DNA of 64,000 bases from Physella acuta (taxonomy: Eukaryota > Mollusca > Gastropoda > Physidae). Under the pieces are notes generated by a model. It was not told the origin of the DNA and made no database searches. It saw nothing but the letters and a program-made list of their open reading frames with translations. Each line of letters begins with the position of its first letter. The stretch's first letter is position 1. Below, piece after piece: positions 58,633-64,000 of the stretch. Location: positions 67,001 through 131,000 of the forward strand of contig NW_026732526.1 in assembly GCF_028476545.1 (NCBI RefSeq), written 5' to 3'. Position numbers and translations under genes: made by a program.

Positions 58633-61447
58633 GTGAGTAAGCACATGGACTACTGTATTGCATCCCAGATCAGATATAATAATACAGCGATATAAGAGTA
58701 AGACTCTAATTAGTGTACTTAGGGGTCGTCCATAAATGACGTCACACTCGTAGGGGGAGGAGGGTCCGTAATTTTGTGACTGTGATGAGGGGGGGGGGGG
58801 GGGTCAGACGTCACACGTGACTTTTGCATTATATTATTATATTTAAAAAAGCAATGGAATGATTGTTAGAAAATGAATTTTAGACGTTATTTATTTATTT
58901 CGCGTTTTAATAAATCGCAATAGGAATTGATTAAAATACTATACTCTATTTTGACAGAGTCCAGACAAGATTTAGGATAAAATATCGATGTTTTAAGAAA
59001 AATTCATCTGCAATTTTGAGGGGGGGGGGGGGTTGTAGCCTGTGGTGTGACTTCATTTTGGGGGGGGGGGGGTGTCTGGCTTTTTGTGACGATGCGTGAC
59101 GGGGGGGGGGGAGGTTAAAAAGCGTGACGTCATTTATGGATGACCCCTTTACCCTATCATTGTGGTTCGTGCTGTTGGGCGGTAACATGTTAGTTAATGT
59201 TAACCTTTGAGAATATAGATCTAGATCTAGATACTAGACTTAACTAGACTAGATCTAGATCTATATTATAATTATATAGATCTAATCTATAGGGAACTAT
59301 CTATTATATAATTATTAGGGCCTATTAGGCCTATAATTAATAATATTATTAATATTTGCCTACATTTCAATCTAACTAAACTCTTCTTAGGCCTATATAG
59401 AATCTAGTTATTCTAAAAAAAAAAGATCTAGATCTAGATCAAGACTGTAGAGTCACTGTAGACTAGATCTAGATCTATCTACTATCATGTGTTTATGTCT
59501 CTAGACTAAGGCACATCTTAAAATTTGATTAGATCTAGATATTCTAGAGTAGTCTAAGCTAGAATAAGATCTAGATTTTCTTTAGATTTTAGAATCTGTG
59601 CCCACTCCAGTAGACTTGAAGGTAAAGCAACAAAACTGGTTAGAGTAGACTTGACCTACTAGAATCTAGATCTAGTACTGGTTAGCCAGTGGTCATCATC
59701 TATAGATTTCTAGATCTAGATTATTCTAGTCACTAGATCTAGTTTAGATGGTGTATTAGTAAGTAAATATTAGGCCTAAATAAATAGTTAATAGATCTAG
59801 ATAATCTAGAAGAGATGCTAGTAATATTCTAGAAACTAGAGAGAGGTAATCTATCATTTTAGTGTAATCAAACCCGCAGCAGTAGTAAAGTGCGGGAGAG
59901 GTAACTGATAAATATATTTGTTTAACCAAGTATATTTAAGGCAAATTTTACCAAATATAACAGCTAACGCCTAACGGCCATCTTTCCAAAAAATATTAGA
60001 GTAGTTTCCCTTGATAAAAATTAAAAATGTCTATTCTTATGTATATTGTGTTGATTTTGTTTAATATACATAGCTCTCTTGTTTAATATAAATAGGACAG
60101 CCTTCTTGTCTTTAATGTTAAAGAAAGAGATACCACACAACTAAAAAAAAACAATAGGCACTATGGCGATGAGACTTTTTTGACGTTTAACCTAACAAAT
60201 TGATCTAAATGACTTTAGTTCAGTGAATTATATTGGTGTTTAATTTATTACAGTGGCAGGCTGTTCTCCCTCTTTCATACGCCCATTTTTCCCCCCAAAA
60301 ATCATGCTCCTCATGTCTCTATTCCCTACAGACAAATGTGCATAACCCTAACCCACTGCACTATAAATTATAGTATTAGTAACATAGGCTGATGTTTCGT
60401 ATTGTGGTTTAGTGTGCAACATTAATTTTCAGGGTTTTAATCAATTCAAATTTTTTTCTTTCAGGATTGGTACAATTAGGGGGTTGATTTTCAAGATTCA
60501 TTAAAAAAATTAGTGGCACTCTTGTTTTCAATTTTACACACTTTTTTTTTCATAAAACCAAGTTTGCAGGCTGTTATGAAAAAAAATGATTGGATAGGAA
60601 GGGGTAGGCAGGGCTGCTGACAAAACTTTTTGATAACATTTGTAATTTAGCTGCATGGCTAGTAGTGAGGATATGGGTTGAGGGTAGAATTCTGCTAATT
60701 AGCTTGACATTATTTGATTGTCTATAGCAGAGATGTACCTTTTCCGCTTTCTCTGTACTTGGCTTTTGCCATTTCTTCCTAATTATTGGTAAATAATATA
60801 GTGACCCACGCTTTTCTTTATAGTTATTTAATTAGTAGTGTATTATTATATATTTAAAGAAAGTCATTTATTTTTCTCCTTTTTAGTGCATCATTACATA
60901 AAAGACTGTTATTAAACTGTTTTACACTCATCGTAGTTGACCCAAAAAGCCATTTGTCATTATCTAATTTTTCCTTTCAATTTTGTTCTTCCAATAATAA
61001 ATAGAGAAGCGCCAAACTATTTTAAACACGAAACAGAAATGTGACAAGAAATGCACTGTTCTGAACATGTTTCCATCAAGACAATTTGAGAACAGTTTAC
61101 ATGCACTGTTATTTAATTATATCATTTTAACAAATCACAGAAACCTTCCCATGAGTATCCCAACTTCAACTTTCTAAAGTTTCATGGTGATTAGATAAAA
61201 TACAAAGCCAAAACTTTATTTTTTATAGATATGAATATATTTAAATATATAAAAATAGGCTAAATATAGATATGTATTTAATTATGTGTGCATTGTCCTA
61301 GTGATGTTTGTTGAAATTTGCAGGAATACAATTTCACCATTATGCAAATTCCAGAGGTGAAAACAGTGAAAATTCTGATGGTTCAAACAGTTGTGTTGGT
61401 GGTAGTGAAGATGAAATATCTTTGCCCTCAAGGAGGAGAGCAGGAGG
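58536..61447 (+). CDS. MNT/MXD-like MAX-network repressor, 5' end (2 exons)
   Basis: Plus-strand exons 58536-58632 and 61324-61447 join in phase 1. The product starts MISMDLLLQAAKVLELENSG, continues through an Asn/Ser/Asp-rich linker, and ends SLPSRRRAGG in phase 2. The start resembles the SIN3-interaction domain (LLxAAxxLE) at the N-terminus of Mad/Mxd and Mnt proteins, which recruit SIN3-HDAC and repress MYC/MAX targets as MAX heterodimers in the nucleus. In Mnt proteins an Arg/Gly-rich segment such as RRRAGG directly precedes the bHLH. No bHLH exon is visible before 64000, so the gene must continue outside. MNT is favoured over MXD because of that linker. The alternative is an unrelated protein with a fortuitous amphipathic N-terminus. 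Confidence 0.6.
58722..59147. mobile_element. MITE family E, complete copy 1
   Basis: 426 bp. Ends GGGGTCGTCCATAAATGACG and, inverted, CGTCATTTATGGATGACCCC. Each terminus holds the perfect palindrome TGACGTCA. The middle contains several G-runs of 10 or more. Located 89 nt inside intron 1 of the MNT/MXD-like gene. No coding sequence; short minus ORF 58946-59188 is repeat. Confidence 0.85.
59215..59830. repeat. Degenerate TCTAGATCTAGA-rich block
   Basis: Dense in overlapping AGATCT and TCTAGA hexamers with AGGCCTA interspersed. Not a regular tandem array. Smaller patches of the same type at 30335-30650, 33180-33320 and 50095-50165. Confidence 0.7.
59845..60300 (+). mobile_element. MITE family D, copy 1
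   Basis: Starts GGTAATCTATCATTTTAGTG, ATCAAACCCGCAGCAGTAG, GTGCGGGAGAGGTAACTGA. Matches 51700-52860 in reverse. The first 18 bases are shared with family C, so C and D probably use the same transposase. Right end not located. Confidence 0.65.
60797..60935 (+). mobile_element. Dispersed element B copy
   Basis: AGTGACCCACGCTTTTCTTT, ATAGTTATTTAATTAGTAG, TTTTTAGTGCATCATTACAT, GACTGTTATTAAA, in the same order as at 33504. Confidence 0.65.
61324..61447 (+). CDS. MNT/MXD-like coding exon 2
   Basis: Acceptor ATTTGCAG|GAATAC, donor GGAGG|GTAGGT, phases 1 and 2. Encodes GIQFHHYANSRGENSENSDG, an acidic Ser-rich run and SLPSRRRAGG. The open frame, good splice sites and phase match to exon 1 support it. 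A 20/23-bp minisatellite starts about 23 nt past the donor. Confidence 0.65.
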
Positions 61448-61464
61448 GTAGGTTGTTGTCACAA

Positions 61465-61795
61465 ATCTACCTAATGATTGTCCCTCCTGTCACCTAATGA
61501 TTGTCCCTCCTGTCACCAGATTGTCCCTCCTGTCACCTAATGATTGTCCATCCTGTAACCTAATGATTGTCCCTCCTGTCACCAGATTGTCCCTCCTGTC
61601 ACCAGATTGTCCCTCCTGTCACCAGATTGTCCCTCCTGTCACCAGATTGTCCCTCCTGTCACCAGATTGTCCCGTCTGTCAACTTATGATTGTCCCTCCC
61701 GTGGACTTATGATTGTCCCTCCCGTGGACTTATGATTGTCCCTCCTATCACCTAATGATTGTCCCCCCTGTCACCTAATGATTGTCCCTCCTGTT
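61465..61795. repeat. 20/23-bp minisatellite after MNT/MXD-like exon 2
   Basis: About 15 units, CACCAGATTGTCCCTCCTGT or the 23-bp form with CTAATGATTGTCC. Begins roughly 23 nt past the exon 2 donor. No clear exon sequence in the unit, though CCTCCTG is the complement of the exon end CAGGAGG. Confidence 0.95.
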
Positions 61796-61799
61796 TTGA

Positions 61800-63349
61800 A
61801 TATGAACCATCCCAGTCAGTCGCTCTGTTTTCCACCAGTTTCTACAAGTTTTTCTGTGTCAGATCTGAGAAAACAAATCCAGATTTGATCCCATTCTGTC
61901 CAGCTGTACAACCAAGCCAATTACTCAAGTTAGCATTTGTTTTTAATTAATGACGTTATCAGTATTTTTTTTTAAAAGGCAAAAAATCAATGCTCCTATT
62001 AGAGCTAACAGACAATCTAGCCATCTCATTAAATACTCAGTTCTTTCTTACAACATGTAAGTACAAACTGGTAACTTGTACTTGAATGTTTTCTTATCAA
62101 AGTAAAGGTTAATCTTATCCAAATTGGGCTTTGAATTGTTGACTAGTTTTTTCTACATGATCCACCCTTTCATTTCCCATAGTCTCAGTATCTTGATATA
62201 TACAGGGGTGCCACTTTTCCGGGATATCCCGGATTTCCGGATTCGAGAATCATATTTTTTTCCCTTTCCGGATTCGCAAGATTTGAGTTTGAAAATTTCC
62301 GGGTTTGCATTTAAAAAAAAAAATTAGATAGTTTTAAGCTTGAAATTTTTGGCATTGTAAAAATCGTTTTTATCGTCAACACTCCCGCTAATGGCCTTTT
62401 CCGAAAAAAATGAATAGTAAATGACGTCAGCAACAATCTCACGCGTGCGCCAAGGACCAAATACAAATCGGCTGTATCAGATGGGTGAGGCTGTAGACGA
62501 AACTTTTTGATGTCATTCGTGGTGTGGCTGTCTGGCTATTTATGACGATATGGGTTGGGGGTAAAACTCGCATTATTTACGTGATGTCATCAATGGGATA
62601 CCGCTAGGCTGTGTAATAAAAACAACTAAAGCCTACAAGTACTAGATCAAGCTCACTAGCATCGCCGATGGTCTTTAAAAAAAAAAAAAACGAAAGATTT
62701 TGCTCAGATAAAAAAAAATAATTTTTTTTTTTGTATTTGGTATTACCAAAAGAAAAGAAAAAAACTATTTGAAGGACTATTTTATGTATTTTTACCACCT
62801 CTTACCCGCTTCTTCAAGGTCGCGCTGACCGTAAGACCTACGTCACGAGACCACGCAAGCACAGTCTGAATCGTGTCTCACGGTCAAGGCAGTTCTACAA
62901 GTACAAGCGCTGTTTAATTTAATTTTAACGTGGTTATTTTTAATAAGGGCCTACTTCTAGATTCAAGAAAGAAAAAAAAACTAGAACTGCATCGTTTTAT
63001 ATCATTAAACAAAATATGTAGGCCTGCTATAATTTAGTTACACAATCTAGCAGGGTCTACATCTAATTGTTTTTTTTACTTTGGTAAAACGTCATTGAAA
63101 TGTTTAAAAAACCTTGAAGTACCGTGTCTGAGAAAATAGCCGCTATCACTGCCCCCTCCCAACCGCTTGTAAAAAAAAAAATCAGCTTTTCACTTAGTCG
63201 GGCGGCTACATCTCTGACATGAGTATTACTAGCGTAGTTACTTCTAAAATTATTTTTAAAATTAACTTAATTCTGTTATTCCGCGATATGGACTTAAAAC
63301 TTCCATGATATTTCTTCACGTCATCATGTATATCAATGGTGGGGGCGTT
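61800..63349. other. MNT/MXD-like intron 2, unexplained DNA
   Basis: AT-rich with A- and T-runs (62670-62765). A degenerate family E-like piece lies at about 62490-62600 (GTGGTGTGGCTGTCTGGC, GTGATGTCATCAATGGG). No bHLH exon seen on either strand. Confidence 0.45.
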
Positions 63350-63762
63350 GGGGTCGTTCATAAATGACGTCACACTCGTAAGGGGAGGGGGGTTCGCAAT
63401 TTTGTCATGAGGGGGAGGGGTTCAGATGGTGTGACATCACACTTTTGCATTATCCAAAAGCTATGTTAGAAAACGAATTTTAGCCGTTATTTCGCGTTTT
63501 AGAATATTGTTTCAATAAAGTGTAATAGGAATTGATTAAAATACTCTATGTTGACAGAGGTCAGACAAGATTTTTGGAAAATATCGTATTTTAAGAAAAA
63601 TTCGACTGCAATTTTTAGGGGTGGGGGGGGGGGGGGGTGTAGGCTGAGGTGTGACGTCATTTTAGAGGGCGGGGTCTGGCTTTTTGTGACAGATATGTGA
63701 CCGAGGGGAGGTGGGAGGTAAAAATCGTCAAAAAAGCGTGACATCATTTATGGATGACCCCA
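63350..63762. mobile_element. MITE family E, complete copy 2
   Basis: 413 bp. Ends GGGGTCGTTCATAAATGACG and, inverted, CATCATTTATGGATGACCCC. Same internal order as copy 1 (CACACTCGTA, GGTGTGACGTCATTTTAGAG, GTCTGGCTTTTTGTGAC). Confidence 0.85.
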
Positions 63763-64000
63763 TTGGTGGTTGATTGGGAAAACAGGGTTTTAGGTTTTTG
63801 TTGTGGCTGTTAATAATTAAAGCCTTGAATAGCTACAGTAAGTCAACCCTGTATTTTAATACAGTGACAATCTTATTAGGTGTCTGCATATAGTGCGCTT
63901 ATTATTCAATAACAAGACATAGAGGTTAGCAATTGGCTGACTACACACTTTAAATCAAGCTAGGAAGTTCTCAAAAATTAAATACAGTAATGTTATAAAA

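Overview
This is a stretch of animal nuclear genome. It is AT-rich, has spliced genes, and is packed with minisatellites and short dispersed DNA elements. The tRNA-Ser-headed SINE copies, the style of the small transposons and the two conserved animal genes suggest a mollusc, most likely a heterobranch or freshwater snail. That placement is inference, not proof. Nothing bacterial, no CRISPR and no recognisable LTR or viral element was found.

Three protein-coding genes can be rebuilt exon by exon with matching splice phases. (1) MTO1, mitochondrial tRNA wobble-uridine modification, minus strand, from the start codon at 21652 down to the window edge: seven coding exons, with the C-terminal half outside the window. 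(2) TMEM248, a two-pass membrane protein, minus strand, 48369 to 39284: seven coding exons giving 346 residues. (3) The 5' end of a MAX-network repressor of the MNT/MXD type, plus strand, from 58536: two exons, with the bHLH region outside the window. TMEM248 and MNT/MXD are head to head across about 10 kb. TMEM248 lies upstream of MTO1 in the same direction.

Layout: 1-21652, MTO1, whose introns are almost entirely tandem repeats. 21660-26800, three further arrays upstream of the MTO1 start. 26800-37000, transposon-rich intergenic DNA with nested MITEs, a hAT-like element, a LINE remnant, a THAP-like fragment and a 43-bp array. 37000-48370, TMEM248 and its 3' flank. 48370-58535, intergenic MITE graveyard. 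58536-64000, start of the MNT/MXD-like gene.

The most striking observation concerns minisatellites at 5' splice sites. In four introns (MTO1 introns 2 and 5, TMEM248 introns 2 and 4) the repeat unit contains the last roughly 19-32 coding bases of the preceding exon together with the splice donor. One array therefore carries about 100 copies of an exon-end plus GT donor. Two more arrays (MTO1 intron 4, MNT/MXD-like intron 2) begin within about 25 bases after the donor. Three other arrays have units containing the terminus of a dispersed transposable element. Many arrays here thus appear seeded at functional junctions, either exon/intron or transposon/flank. I know of no named system that describes this.
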